A DNA stretch of 64,000 nucleotides from Rhodanobacteraceae bacterium. GTDB lineage: Bacteria; Pseudomonadota; Gammaproteobacteria; Xanthomonadales; Rhodanobacteraceae. The notes under the pieces were generated by a model. The model worked only from the letters and a program-made list of their open reading frames with translations, was not told the origin of the DNA and did no database searches. Position numbers and translations under genes: made by a program. Below are positions 46,097-56,116 of this stretch, one piece after another (within the stretch, counting starts at the first letter, position 1; each line of letters begins with the position of its first letter). The stretch is from positions 145,885 through 209,884 of the forward strand of contig JAEUPP010000079.1 in NCBI GenBank assembly GCA_016790075.1. The letters are read 5' to 3'.

Positions 46097-47494
46097 TCAC
46101 GGCTGCCGCTTGCGTGAACTGCCGAGTTTCCGCGTCAAGGTATTGCGGCCGACGCCCAGGGCTTCCGCCGCATGCTGGCGATGGCCGCCATGGGCTGCCA
46201 GCGCGGCGTCGAACAGCACACGTTCGAGTTCAGCCAGCGCCGCCGCATGCAAGTCGCCGCGGCCACGCGCGAGTTCCGCATCAGCCCACTGGCGCAACTG
46301 GTGGGTCCAGCCTGCTTCATTGGTAACTGCCGGTGCGCGCTCGAACGGCAGATCCTCGGCACGGACCTCACGGCCCGGCGCCATCACCGCAAGGCGCCGG
46401 CACAGGTTTTCGAGTTGCCGTACATTGCCCGGCCAGGCGAACTTTTGCATGACTGCCAGCGCCTTTGGCGACCAGCGCTTTGCGCCAATCTTGAGCTCCT
46501 CAGCCGCGCGCGCGAGAAAGTGCTCGGCTAGCAACGCAACATCCTCGGGGCGTTCGCGCAAACTGGGCAAGTGGACATTCACGACATCAAGGCGATGCAA
46601 CAGGTCGGCGCGGAACTCACCACGCGAAACCTTGGTTTCGAGATCCTGATGAGTCGCCGCGATGACGCGGACATCAGCCCGGATCAATTCGCGGCCACCG
46701 ACGCGGTAGAACTCGCCCTCGGCGAGTACACGCAGCAGGCGTGTCTGCAGCAGCAACGGCATATCGCCGATCTCATCGAGGAACAGAGTGCCGCCGTCAG
46801 CCTGCTCGAAACGCCCGGCATGGCGCCGTGTTGCCCCGGTGAAGGCACCCATCTCGTGACCGAACAGCTCCGACTCCAGCAGCTCAGAAGGAATCGCCGC
46901 GGTATTCAACGCCACGAACGGACGCAGCGCACGCGCGCTATGAGTATGCAGCGCACGTGCGACCAGTTCCTTTCCGGTACCCGTTTCGCCGGTGATCAGC
47001 ACATTGAGGCCACTTGCCGCGACGCGGCCTATGGCGCGGAAAACTTCGCGCATTGCCGGCGAACGGCCTATGAGTTCGGTGTCCCGCGGCGGTGCGCGCG
47101 CGGGCGGCGCGGGCAGGGCGCTGCGCCGCTGGGCCAGTGCACGCTGCGCCGCTGCTACTGCCTGATCCAGATCAAAGGGCTTGGGCAGATAGTCAAATGC
47201 ACCATGCCTGTAGGCAGCAGCCGTGGTCGCGATGTCGGTATACGCACTCATGACGATAACCGGCAGTTGCGCGTGGCGCGCATGCAACCGCTCCAGTAGC
47301 TTGAGGCCGCCTTGTCCCGTCATGCGCACGTCGGTAAAGAGCAAATCCGGCACTTGTTCCTCGATGTGCGACAGCACACTTTCCGCGTCCTCGAATTCCG
47401 CAACCTGTAGTCCTGCGTCGCGCAGTGCCGCGGCAAGCACGAACCGTACGCCGCGATCATCATCGACCAGCCAGACCAGTGCGGCATCAGCCAT
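46097..47494 (-). CDS. ntrC: nitrogen regulation response regulator NtrC
   Basis: A 465-residue sigma-54 activator. The receiver has LVDDDRGV and phospho-acceptor Asp in FTDVRMTG. The AAA+ domain has Walker A GETGTGKE, the sigma-54 contact loop GAFTGA, Walker [12 protein letters not shown] and the arginine region [12 protein letters not shown]. The C-terminal Fis helix-turn-helix ends [20 protein letters not shown]. The start at 47494 overlaps the 3' end of ntrB. Its likely target, the perfect TGCACC-N5-GGTGCA site before glnA, lies 8 kb away. Confidence 0.95.
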   Translation of the reverse strand: MADAALVWLVDDDRGVRFVLAAALRDAGLQVAEFEDAESVLSHIEEQVPDLLFTDVRMTGQGGLKLLERLHARHAQLPVIVMSAYTDIATTAAAYRHGAFDYLPKPFDLDQAVAAAQRALAQRRSALPAPPARAPPRDTELIGRSPAMREVFRAIGRVAASGLNVLITGETGTGKELVARALHTHSARALRPFVALNTAAIPSELLESELFGHEMGAFTGATRRHAGRFEQADGGTLFLDEIGDMPLLLQTRLLRVLAEGEFYRVGGRELIRADVRVIAATHQDLETKVSRGEFRADLLHRLDVVNVHLPSLRERPEDVALLAEHFLARAAEELKIGAKRWSPKALAVMQKFAWPGNVRQLENLCRRLAVMAPGREVRAEDLPFERAPAVTNEAGWTHQLRQWADAELARGRGDLHAAALAELERVLFDAALAAHGGHRQHAAEALGVGRNTLTRKLGSSRKRQP

Positions 47495-48491
47495 GCAGTT
47501 CTCCATAGGGCAGCAGCAGGGTGAAAACGGTCTCGCCGCTGCGGCTGCGATAGTTCAACGCGCCACCGTGTTCCGCAGCAATTTCACGGCACAGCGCAAG
47601 ACCAAGACCGCTGCCGCTGGCGCGTCCGCTGACCATCGGCAGAAACAGGCTGTCAGCAAGCTCCGGCGCTACGCCGCCGCCGTTGTCGATCACATCAACG
47701 CGCAGGGCGAGTTTGACGACGCGGTCGTTGATCCGGGCCGAATGTTCCGCACGGCTGCGTAGCGTGATGCGGCCAGCGCCGGCTTCCAGCGCGTTGCGTC
47801 CAAGATTCAGGAACACCTGCAATAGCCGGTCCGCATCACCGGGAAGACCCGGCAAACTCGGATCGAAGTCGCGCAGCACGGTTGCCTGGCCTTGCGAGGC
47901 GAGCAGTACGGCAACACGTTCCAGCACCTCATGGATGTTGACCAGCGCAAATGCCGGGCCCGCCGATCCCTGCAACAGGCGGTTGGCGAGCTGGGTGAGC
48001 CGGTCCGCCTCGGCGATGACGAGACCGGCCAACTCCTTGACCCCGTCGTCAGCGACACGCCGGGTGATCAATTGCGCAGCGCCACGCAATCCGGCCAGCG
48101 GATTTTTCACCTCGTGGGCAAACCCGCGCAGCGATTCGGACAGCTGCGCTGTGGCACCGCTGCTGCTGGGCGCCAGCACGTGCACTTCGAGCAGTGCCCC
48201 ACCCGCCGCAAGCGGGCTCAGGGTCAGGTCAACGGCGACAGCCTCCCCTGTCACCGTGCTCAGCGCGAAATCACGCAACTGGACGACCCGTTGCTCGGCC
48301 AGTACACGCCGCAGCGCCTCGACCAGCTCGGGCCGATCCGGCACCAGCGAGGCCAACGTCATCCCTTCCAGCCGCCGTGTGCCCAGACCAAGCAGCTCGC
48401 ACAGCGCCGGGTTCGGCATCTGCAGCTGCTGCTGTGCGTCCACACAGGCCGCGGCAGTACTGAGTTGGAGCCAAAGCGTCGCAGGGTCCAC
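47487..48491 (-). CDS. ntrB: nitrogen sensor kinase NtrB
   Basis: A 334-residue cytoplasmic histidine kinase. A PAS-like N-terminus (MPNPALCELLGLGTRRLEGM) is followed by the H-box SLRGFAHEVKNPLAGLRGAA, the N-box LNLGRNALEAG, DNGGGV and GSGLGLALC. It is controlled by PII proteins such as GlnK and phosphorylates NtrC, whose gene overlaps it by 8 bases. The start is a GTG at 48491 with no strong ribosome-binding site. Confidence 0.94.
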   Translation of the reverse strand: MDPATLWLQLSTAAACVDAQQQLQMPNPALCELLGLGTRRLEGMTLASLVPDRPELVEALRRVLAEQRVVQLRDFALSTVTGEAVAVDLTLSPLAAGGALLEVHVLAPSSSGATAQLSESLRGFAHEVKNPLAGLRGAAQLITRRVADDGVKELAGLVIAEADRLTQLANRLLQGSAGPAFALVNIHEVLERVAVLLASQGQATVLRDFDPSLPGLPGDADRLLQVFLNLGRNALEAGAGRITLRSRAEHSARINDRVVKLALRVDVIDNGGGVAPELADSLFLPMVSGRASGSGLGLALCREIAAEHGGALNYRSRSGETVFTLLLPYGELHG

Positions 48492-48980
48492 GGATTGCTG
48501 CAGGTTGGGGCAGATGCACCATCATAGGGCGGATCGCTGTCTTTGGTCTGTCCGAGTCTGCTTGGCATCCGGAACGGTACCGGCGCGAGCTGAAGCAATA
48601 GGCGTCTCGAACTTCAGCGCAACAAGTGCCATTGAAGCGTTCGACGAAAGCGATATGCCGAGCCCCTGATCCGGCAGAGCGTTTGCGCGACGACCTGGAC
48701 GATGCGGTTGCAGGGCTTGGCCTGGAGCACGATACGGGGGCTGCCCGCGCCTATCTTTCGCTCAATGAGAAAGTGACCAGCTACTGTGTCTGGCACTGCG
48801 GTCGAAAAGTGCGTGTCCTCGCATCGCTCGCATCGAATGAGGAAGTAAGCAGCTACCGGGCCTGGCATCGAGGCAAAAAGGTGCGTGTCCTCGCGTTGCC
48901 CCCTTCCTGGGGTCGCCTTCGAGTCGTTGCCGGGTTTTGTTCGGCCCTGCCGCGCGGCACTGCACGATTCGCCAGGGGCT
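48492..48980. other. gene-free region with a duplicated 72-bp unit
   Basis: No credible gene. Two imperfect 60-base units start at 48764 and 48836 (period 72), each beginning AATGAG/AATGAGG and ending GTGCGTGTCCTCGC. A 131-codon frame spans them but looks repeat-derived. The region holds the ntrB promoter on its left side, not identified. Confidence 0.6.
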
Positions 48981-50750
48981 TCAGCGCTGTTCCAGGCGCG
49001 CCAGCTCTATGCAGGCGCTGAGCCGCAATGAATTGGGGTATGGCGGGTCGACATGGCAGGGCGTTGTTTTCTCGCCCAGGCGCGCGCCGAGCAACAGGGC
49101 ATACTCGGCGAAATAGGTGTCCTTGACTCCTTCCATGCGCGCGCGTTCCAGCTGCCGCGCAGCCGCCGCACGATCACCGTCCGCCAGCGATTGCCAGGCG
49201 CGTAGCAGTTCTGCGTTGCCGGCGAAATCAGATTCCGGACCGAACGCCTTGGCAATGGATTCGGTGTCGCGCGGTGAGGCGATGCCAAATTGCAGAGCCG
49301 TGATCTGCAGGGCTGCTTGCTCCCAGCTGGGCAGGGCTGCTTCAAGAGCATCCGCCAGGTAGCTTCGTGCCAACTCGCGCTCGCCAGCCTGGGCCGTAAC
49401 GATGGCAAGGAAACCGAGATAACCGGCGCGGCACGCGATCTGTTTCCCGGCGCAGCGTGGGAGCAGACGCGTAAAGCGTTCACCGGCGTCGCTGTGGCCG
49501 CTGGCATAGGAGGCCAGTGCAGCGAGTTCGGCCATGCGGGCTGCGTTGTCATAGGCGCGTTCGCCATCAGCGAGCGCCTGCGCGCGGTCGGCAGCCAGAA
49601 TGGCTTCGTCCCAGTGTTTGCCCGCATAGGCCAGGCGCGCCTGCACATAGGCTTCGAGCATGGGCGCATTGCGCAGCCGCCCCGCGGCCAGCTCCGCTTC
49701 GACGGCGTCAATATCGCCGAGGCTTGCACGATCACTGAGCACGTAGACAAGGACGCCCGGTCCCGGTTTGTCCAGCGGCACGCGACGATAAGCAGCCAAT
49801 GCCGTGGCAAAGGCGCGCCGAGCCATATGGTAGTGCGCCAACGCAAACTGCATGCGCCACGCGTTTGGCCGCAGGTCGAGCATCGCGTCGCGGAGCTGAC
49901 GCACGCGCTCGTCTCTCTCGCGCAGGTGGTAGGAGAGTTCGACCAAAAGTCGCGTATAGGCGGGAGTCTGCTCGCGCACGCGAGTGCGCGCGATTTCCGC
50001 CCACTGTTCGGATTCCGCCAGTCCCCCGCCCAAGTACATCGCAAGCAAGGCCGGGGCGACCGGCGACTGGGTGTCCAGCATGGCCACCTGCTGCAGCAGT
50101 TCGCGTGAGCGGCCTTTGTCGGCCGTTTGCTCGGCCGCCAAGGCCAGACGCAGTAGCTCGGCGGTATCGTCGCGGCTTGCGTCGAGGTCGCTTGCATACA
50201 GTGCGTATTCGCTGCTGATCAAGGGATCGTGCAGAACCCTGGCGAGCAAGAGTGCAGCGGCTACGGCGACAAGCACGATGAGCAGCCCTATGCGCCAACG
50301 CCGGGGCGCGGTTGCCTGCCTGGTGTCAGCTACCGGCGTCGGCAATACCACGTCCGGAGCGGCGGCGACGGGAGTATGCAACTCGGGCTCGGCGGCGAGC
50401 TCGACGCGTAGTTCCGCATCCAGGCGGATACCGCCCCGGCGCACGGTCCTGATGGCATCGGCGGCGGAACCCAGAGCACCGCGCAGGCGCCAGATCAGTT
50501 GAGTCAGCGCCGCATCACCGATGTCCTGGCCGCCGGGCCAGAGCCGGTCGAACAGTACCGCGCGGGGTACCAGCGTGCCGTTTGCCTCGCAGAGCATGAC
50601 GAGCAAGCGGAACGCGAGCGGCTGGCAGGCGACTTCGACCTCGTCGACCGACAACTGCTGACGGCCAACATCGACGGTTACGTTGCTGAACCGATAGACC
50701 GGCGCCGTGCTGACGTCACCGGACGCCGGCTCGGAGTAAGGCAGGTTCAT
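48981..50750 (-). CDS. CadC-like membrane transcriptional regulator with helical-repeat C-terminus
   Basis: A 589-residue protein. The N-terminal OmpR-type winged helix (residues about 20-110: FSNVTVDVGRQQLSVDEVEV, PRAVLFDRLWPGGQDIGDAA, IRTVRRGGIRL) is followed by a linker, one membrane helix (WRIGLLIVLVAVAAALLLARVL, near 170-192) and an extracytoplasmic TPR-like region. This is the ToxR/CadC layout, in which DNA is bound directly from the membrane. It is divergent from three paralogous secreted-protein genes, its likely targets. Confidence 0.88.
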   Translation of the reverse strand: MNLPYSEPASGDVSTAPVYRFSNVTVDVGRQQLSVDEVEVACQPLAFRLLVMLCEANGTLVPRAVLFDRLWPGGQDIGDAALTQLIWRLRGALGSAADAIRTVRRGGIRLDAELRVELAAEPELHTPVAAAPDVVLPTPVADTRQATAPRRWRIGLLIVLVAVAAALLLARVLHDPLISSEYALYASDLDASRDDTAELLRLALAAEQTADKGRSRELLQQVAMLDTQSPVAPALLAMYLGGGLAESEQWAEIARTRVREQTPAYTRLLVELSYHLRERDERVRQLRDAMLDLRPNAWRMQFALAHYHMARRAFATALAAYRRVPLDKPGPGVLVYVLSDRASLGDIDAVEAELAAGRLRNAPMLEAYVQARLAYAGKHWDEAILAADRAQALADGERAYDNAARMAELAALASYASGHSDAGERFTRLLPRCAGKQIACRAGYLGFLAIVTAQAGERELARSYLADALEAALPSWEQAALQITALQFGIASPRDTESIAKAFGPESDFAGNAELLRAWQSLADGDRAAAARQLERARMEGVKDTYFAEYALLLGARLGEKTTPCHVDPPYPNSLRLSACIELARLEQR

Positions 50751-50777
50751 GCGCGCAAAACCAGATGGCAGGCGGCA

Positions 50778-50798
50778 GTGAGGTTGCGGAGATGTTGC
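50778..50798 (+). promoter_or_regulatory. 21-base element shared by two of the secreted-protein genes
   Basis: A 21-base sequence starting GTGAGGTTGCGG and ending GATGTTGC, about 80-100 bases before the first paralogue, is repeated identically at 53967-53987 before the third. It could be a binding site for the divergent CadC-like regulator or a duplicated leader. Confidence 0.5.
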
Positions 50799-50879
50799 CG
50801 TGAGGACATCGGAAGCATGGCCCTAGCAGCATCCATCGCTATCAACCGGGTCGATCCGGTGCCTTTCGAGGATGCGCAT

Positions 50880-52250
50880 ATGGGTATGAGCAACATGGCG
50901 GGACCGAGCTTGCGGCAGTGGGTTGGACGCGCCGTGCTCGGCGTCGGCGCGAGTATAGCAGCGGCCAGTTGTTGCTCCGCCGCGTCCAACCCGATTGGTC
51001 TGGCATTCGATCCAGATTTCGGTTCGGGTGGGTTTTCGGAATTGCCATTGCATGTCAGTGCTGACAAGACCTCGTCGATAGTGCCCATCGGCGTCATACA
51101 TCTGGACACAAGCGGCGGCTATATCGCTGCCTCGCTGCAACAGGTGAATAACCTGCCGCGCATGGTGCTTACGCGCTACACGGAAGCGGGTGCGCTGGAC
51201 CTGAGCTGGGGTAGCCAGGGCAGCTCCATGCCGGCGTTACCGTCGCCTTACGTGGGGGGAAATGGGTCGCCCGACGCGATTCGCCTTGTCGCCGGCAGCG
51301 AGAATGGCCAGGACATCTTCTATCTGGCGTTCAGTCTGCCCAACGGCGCAAATTTTTTTGTGGGTGTTGCGAAATTCGTCGCCAGCGGCGCGTTTGACGC
51401 CAGCTTTGGTTTCGGCGGTTATGCGGCGTCATCCTTGCCGGTCAGTGCACCCGGCGGTCTGCTCGAACTGCGTGGAGCAGCGTTCACTCGGGTCTTTGGT
51501 CTGCCGGTATTGGTTGTTATCGTCGCTGCGGCGAACAACCGCCTGGTGTTCAGCCGCGCGCATGGCAGTGGAGCAGCGACGCTGTCGGACCAGGGCGGCG
51601 GTTCGTCGATCCAGTTCGGCAACTCGCCCAACATTCTGCAAGTACGTACCAACGGGCCTAACCATATCGAGCTGGTCGGCAATACCGGCAACGAAGCGCT
51701 CTATGCCGACTACGATGCCGGTACGCTGACGCTGGTCTCGCGGACCTTCCGCTTCCCCTGCGCCAATGGCAGCACCGCATCGGCCATTGATGCGATCGAG
51801 CGTCCAGCCGGCTGGAACGGCGATGTACTGGTCATGGGGCGTACTGCCTGCATTACCGAGGGCGCCACGTCGGTTGTCGCCCGCATGGCGAATATTGCGA
51901 CGTCGCCCAACCCGGTCTGGCTGGCGCAGACGGAAGTGGGAAGCCTCTGCACGCCGGGCGGCATGACGCTGTGCACCGGCGTCATGCTCGCCTATTCGGA
52001 CGCCAGGCCTGGCATCGCGATCACCATGACGCCACGGAACAAACTCGTCCCGGTCAATACCGTTACGGGCAGGCCTATGGCGGCAACGCCGGTCAACGCG
52101 TTGAGCGGGCAGTTCTATGCGCAGCACTCGTCGTATCGCGGCCTGGTGTTCCGCTATCCGCGTCTGGTCGGTTTTGGTCTTGACGTTGCGGCTCGCAAGG
52201 GACTGGCTGGGCTGTTTGTCGATGGCTTGTTTATCGACGGGTTTCAGTAA
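50880..52250 (+). CDS. secreted delta-60-repeat-like protein, paralogue 1
   Basis: A 456-residue protein with a signal peptide (MSNMAGPSLRQWVGRAVLGV...SCCSA) before mature SNPIGLAFDPDFGSGGFSEL. Motifs DLSWG and DASFGFGGY match delta-60-type repeats of secreted proteins. It ends GLAGLFVDGLFIDGFQ. The two genes that follow are paralogues that share LVAGSENGQDIFYLAFSL-like, RTNGPNHIE and RPAGWNGDV segments. I chose the ATG at 50880 because GAGG lies about 11 bases upstream; 50886 and 50817 are alternatives. The function is unknown. Confidence 0.8.
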   Translation: MGMSNMAGPSLRQWVGRAVLGVGASIAAASCCSAASNPIGLAFDPDFGSGGFSELPLHVSADKTSSIVPIGVIHLDTSGGYIAASLQQVNNLPRMVLTRYTEAGALDLSWGSQGSSMPALPSPYVGGNGSPDAIRLVAGSENGQDIFYLAFSLPNGANFFVGVAKFVASGAFDASFGFGGYAASSLPVSAPGGLLELRGAAFTRVFGLPVLVVIVAAANNRLVFSRAHGSGAATLSDQGGGSSIQFGNSPNILQVRTNGPNHIELVGNTGNEALYADYDAGTLTLVSRTFRFPCANGSTASAIDAIERPAGWNGDVLVMGRTACITEGATSVVARMANIATSPNPVWLAQTEVGSLCTPGGMTLCTGVMLAYSDARPGIAITMTPRNKLVPVNTVTGRPMAATPVNALSGQFYAQHSSYRGLVFRYPRLVGFGLDVAARKGLAGLFVDGLFIDGFQ

Positions 52251-52485
52251 GCAAGCCGGACCGGCGCAGCCTCCGGCACGAACCCGTCGTGGCCCTGATG
52301 ATTGGCCTCGTCGCGCGCTTCGTCGGACGCCGGTCCGTGAAATTGCGCTGTAGCGAGCTTGCGTAGTGCTTGATGCGAAGACTTTCGCGACGGCGCCCGA
52401 GCAGGGTTCTTCATCGCGGGCCGGGTCTAGCCGGCATATGTCGAGGAAATTCAGTGTGGAAATTGCAAAGAAAAGAACTGCAGTC

Positions 52486-53817
52486 ATGTGGCAAAGGATG
52501 AGGCGGTTGGTACTTGGCGTCGCCACGTGCCTGGCTGCCATCGACTCTGGCAATGCCGCATCCAATCCGATCGGCCTCGCGTTCGACCCGGGCTTTGGCG
52601 TCGGCGGGCACATCCAGCTACCGCGATATCCGACCGCCGATGCAAGCACGACGGTTACGCCGCTTGGTGTGATCCATCTGGACGCGCGTGGGGGCTATGT
52701 CGCGGCTACGTTGCAGCGAGCGGGTAACGAACCGCGCATCGTGCTCACGCGTTATACCGAATTGGGCGGGCTGGATACGAGCTGGGGCAATGGTGGAAGC
52801 CTGATGCCGGCTTTGCCCTCGCCCTATGGCCCCGGCAACGCGGTCCGTCTGGTTGCCGGCACGGAAAATGGAGACGACATCTTCTATCTCGCCTTCAGCC
52901 TGTCCAGCGATTCCATTGCCTTTTCTGTCGCCGTTGCGAAATTCACGGCCAGCGGCGCCTTCGATGCCAGTTTTGGATTCGGCGGGTATGCCGTATCGTC
53001 GCTACCGTTCAGTGCGCCGGAAGGTTTGCGCGAATTGCGTGGGGCCGCGTTCACGCCGGTATTCGGACTGCCGGTACTCGTGGTCGCTGTCGGAGCGGCG
53101 AACAACCGTCTCGTATTCAGCCGCGCGCACGGCAGCGGAACCGCCGCATTGTCAGATCAGGGTAGCGGTTCGTCGCTGGCGTTCGGCTTTCCGCCGCAAG
53201 TTCTGCAGGCGCGAACGAATGGACCCAACCACATAGAGATCGTCGGCAGTATCGGTAACGAAGCGTTCTACGCTGACTATGATGCCGGCGCGCTGGTTCT
53301 GAATTCCCGCACCTTCCGCTTCCCCTGCACCGGCGGTACGACGGCTTCGGCCATCGATGCGATCGCCCGTCCGGCAGGCTGGAACGGCGATGTTCTGGTC
53401 GCGGGGCGCTCGCTTTGCGTAGGTCAGGGCCGTGTTTCCACCGTCGCTCGCGTTGCCAACATTGCGCTCGCGCCGAGTGTGGTCTGGCACGCCGATACCG
53501 AAACTGGAGCGAGCTGCTTGCCCGGTACCGCGGCGACCTGTCCGCAAGTCATGCTTGCCTATTCGGACAGCTACCCCGGCGTGGCGATTACAGCGACTCC
53601 GCTGAAGAATCTCGTGCCGGTCGATATTGTGGCGGGGACACCGATGGCGGCAACACCGCTCGGCGCACTCGACGCGCAAATTACGGCGGAGCCCTCGTCT
53701 TATCGTGGCATCGTGTTCCGTTATCCGCGCCTGGTCAGCTTTGGCGTGAAGTTTCCCAGTGTTCAGGGGCTGGCCGGGCTGATTGTCGATGGCTTGTTTA
53801 TCAACGGATTCCAATAG
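52486..53817 (+). CDS. secreted delta-60-repeat-like protein, paralogue 2
   Basis: A 443-residue paralogue of the preceding gene: signal MWQRMRRLVLGVATCLAAID, mature SNPIGLAFDPGFGVGGHIQL, DTSWGNGGSLM, DASFGFGGYAVSSLPFSAP, and the C-terminal GLAGLIVDGLFINGFQ. The start could be 52438, giving a longer basic n-region. It lies 235 bases after paralogue 1, so it may have its own promoter. Its 5' flank lacks the 21-base element. The function is unknown. Confidence 0.8.
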   Translation: MWQRMRRLVLGVATCLAAIDSGNAASNPIGLAFDPGFGVGGHIQLPRYPTADASTTVTPLGVIHLDARGGYVAATLQRAGNEPRIVLTRYTELGGLDTSWGNGGSLMPALPSPYGPGNAVRLVAGTENGDDIFYLAFSLSSDSIAFSVAVAKFTASGAFDASFGFGGYAVSSLPFSAPEGLRELRGAAFTPVFGLPVLVVAVGAANNRLVFSRAHGSGTAALSDQGSGSSLAFGFPPQVLQARTNGPNHIEIVGSIGNEAFYADYDAGALVLNSRTFRFPCTGGTTASAIDAIARPAGWNGDVLVAGRSLCVGQGRVSTVARVANIALAPSVVWHADTETGASCLPGTAATCPQVMLAYSDSYPGVAITATPLKNLVPVDIVAGTPMAATPLGALDAQITAEPSSYRGIVFRYPRLVSFGVKFPSVQGLAGLIVDGLFINGFQ

Positions 53818-53966
53818 AAGCGCTGATCCCGGTGCCTACGGAAAGGCCTGGTGCGTGCCGGCGGCGAGACGGCGATGTCTGCTCTCGTTTCAATCGCCAT
53901 ACGAGAACGGTTCTCCAACGGGGTCAGCTGTCTTCAATGTGGCAGCGTTGCTGATGTAGCGCGGTG

Positions 53967-53987
53967 GTGAGGTTGCGGAGATGTTGC
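53967..53987 (+). promoter_or_regulatory. second copy of the 21-base element
   Basis: Identical to 50778-50798 and placed at a similar distance (about 80 bases) before paralogue 3. Confidence 0.5.
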
Positions 53988-54069
53988 AGTAGAGGCAAGG
54001 AAGTCTGTCTGGACGCAGTCTCCGGCCAGGTGCACCGGGCTGTACCGGTGTCTGTCGGGGGACTTGTGT

Positions 54070-55476
54070 ATGGAAGGGGCGACGGTGTTTGCAGCGAGTC
54101 TGCGCAATGGGTTGAGCCGGTTGATAGTCGGCGTTATGGCATGGGTCGCAGTGGCCGGCTCCTGCTTCGCCGGCAGTAACCCCATCGGACTGGCTTTTGA
54201 TCCGGGCTTTGGTACGGCCGGGTTTTCCACCATTCCGTTGCAACCGGTAGCTGACGCTGGCTCGAGCGCTGTTCCGATTGGGGTGATTCATCTGGCTGTT
54301 GGCGGCGGCTACGTGCTGGCCTCACTGCAGCGCGTGAGCTCGGTATACCGCATCGTGCTGACGCGTTATACCGAAGCGGGCATGCTGGACACGAGCTGGG
54401 GGGTTAACGGCAGCCAGATGCCTGCATTGCCGTCGCCCCATGTGGATTTTGGTTTCATCAGCGGAAACGAAACCAATACCATGCGCCTCGTGGCAGGTAG
54501 CGAGAATGGTCAGGACATCTTCTACCTGGCATTCAGCCTGCGCCAAGGTGTCGACGATTTTTCGGTTGCCGTAGCAAAATTTGTTGCCAGCGGGGCTTTC
54601 GACTCCAGTTTTGGCTTTGGCGGCTATGCCGTCTCAAAGTTGCCCAACAGCGCCCCCGGCGGCCTGGACAGGTTGAGAGGTGCAGCGTTTACCCTGGTGT
54701 TCGGACTTCCTGTCCTGGTGGTTGTTGTCGAAGCGCCGGGTAATCGCCTGGTATTCAGCCGTGCTCATGGCGCTGGATCAGCCGCACTGTCGGATCAGGG
54801 TGGTGGATCGTCCGTGTTGTTCAGTAGTTCTCTGACCATCACCCAGGTGCGCACGAACGGGCCGAACCACATTGAGCTGGTCGGCCGCCTCGGTACCGAG
54901 GCACTTTATGCGGACTACGACGCAGGGACACTTGCCCTGAACTACCGAACCACCGTCTTTCCATGTCCGTTCAGTACGGCCGGCTCGGTGATTGACGCGA
55001 TCGAGCGCCCTGCGGGCTGGAACGGTGACGTGCTGGTTGCGGCACGTGCGGACTGTCCGACGGTGGGAATTGTCTCGCTGGTTGCACGCATAGCCGCTGT
55101 GGCGACCGCGCCGAACATGGTCTGGTACGCCAGTACCGGTACAAACGACGCATCGTGCACCATCGCGACCACCCCGCTGCCGTGTCTGCCCGCCATGCTG
55201 GCCTATTCGGCAAATTATCCCGGCGTGGCGATTACCAGGACTCCCAATTCGCGACTCGTACCGGTCGATGTCATCAATGGCAGAGCGATGGAGGCGACGC
55301 CGTTCAGTGCACTCAGTGTCGACGGGTCGATCGTTCCGAATTTTTCGTCCTATCGCGGCACTCTGTTTCGCTATCCGCGCCTTGTTGGGTTTGGCCAGTT
55401 AGCCGGCTCGGGCACCGCGCAATACGGTATTGCCGGTTTGTTTGTCGATGGTTTGTTTATCAATGGGTTCAACTGA
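54070..55476 (+). CDS. secreted delta-60-repeat-like protein, paralogue 3
   Basis: A 468-residue third paralogue: signal MEGATVFAASLRNGLSRLIV...GSCFA, mature SNPIGLAFDPGFGTAGFSTI, LVAGSENGQDIFYLAFSL, DSSFGFGGYAVSKLPNSAP, RTNGPNHIELVGRLGTEALY, and the C-terminal GIAGLFVDGLFINGFN. A TTG at 54064 closer to GGGGGA is an alternative start. It carries the same 21-base upstream element as paralogue 1. The function is unknown. Confidence 0.8.
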   Translation: MEGATVFAASLRNGLSRLIVGVMAWVAVAGSCFAGSNPIGLAFDPGFGTAGFSTIPLQPVADAGSSAVPIGVIHLAVGGGYVLASLQRVSSVYRIVLTRYTEAGMLDTSWGVNGSQMPALPSPHVDFGFISGNETNTMRLVAGSENGQDIFYLAFSLRQGVDDFSVAVAKFVASGAFDSSFGFGGYAVSKLPNSAPGGLDRLRGAAFTLVFGLPVLVVVVEAPGNRLVFSRAHGAGSAALSDQGGGSSVLFSSSLTITQVRTNGPNHIELVGRLGTEALYADYDAGTLALNYRTTVFPCPFSTAGSVIDAIERPAGWNGDVLVAARADCPTVGIVSLVARIAAVATAPNMVWYASTGTNDASCTIATTPLPCLPAMLAYSANYPGVAITRTPNSRLVPVDVINGRAMEATPFSALSVDGSIVPNFSSYRGTLFRYPRLVGFGQLAGSGTAQYGIAGLFVDGLFINGFN

Positions 55477-56116
55477 TTCTTTTCATTGAAATTTGTGGAG
55501 AATATTCACAGGCGGGTTCCTGTCGTCAGAGGCAGGGCTCCGCTTTGCCCGGGCGTAGCATCCTGAGGCGGGTGATGCGGGGCAGCTGACTCGGCGTGCC
55601 TGGATCTTGGAGTCCAATTCTGCAAGCAGTGCTTTTTGGTGTACTGCGCGCTCAGCCGGGCAATGAATGCCGCCGGCGAGAGGTGGTGGACGAGGGCAAG
55701 TCGCGAGCCATGCCGCGACCAAACGTTTGACGGCCTGTACGAGTTGATCTTCAGGCTTGGCATAAAGCCGGCTTGGCACAAAGAATGCGCAGGCTGTTGT
55801 CCAGGCCGCCATCGACACTGAACACCGGCCCCGGGGCCTGAAGCCCACCGACGTGTTCGGCAAGTCCGCCGCAGATAGGCCGCAATCGGGATCACCCGAT
55901 CGATCCGGGCCGCGCCAATGAGGCCGCAGCTATTCGCTGGATGGCCGGGGATGGATGGCCGCGGACACGCAGGATACGATCTCAAGTTCCCGGCAGGCTG
56001 AGGGGTTTCTGTGCTCACGTCCGTCTGGTAGTCCAGGCAGGTTCCGGGACCAGCGGAACAGGCCCTGATAGCGCCGATGAAACTCGAGTGAATCCAGCCT
56101 AGCCAGGCATCCGTTT
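55477..56116. other. gene-free region before the sigma factor
   Basis: About 640 bases with only short, overlapping frames on both strands that resemble no protein I know. No clear repeat or RNA gene. It must contain the ECF sigma-factor promoter. It could be decayed coding sequence, but no family is recognisable. Confidence 0.45.

Noticed and set aside
48626-49021. 131-codon frame with two copies of a 24-residue unit
   Set aside because: Open frame follows from the 72-base duplication (a multiple of 3); no ribosome-binding site or known family.
55483-56018. 126- and 170-codon minus-strand frames
   Set aside because: Overlapping frames without recognisable domains or start signals; could be decayed sequence but not supportable as genes.
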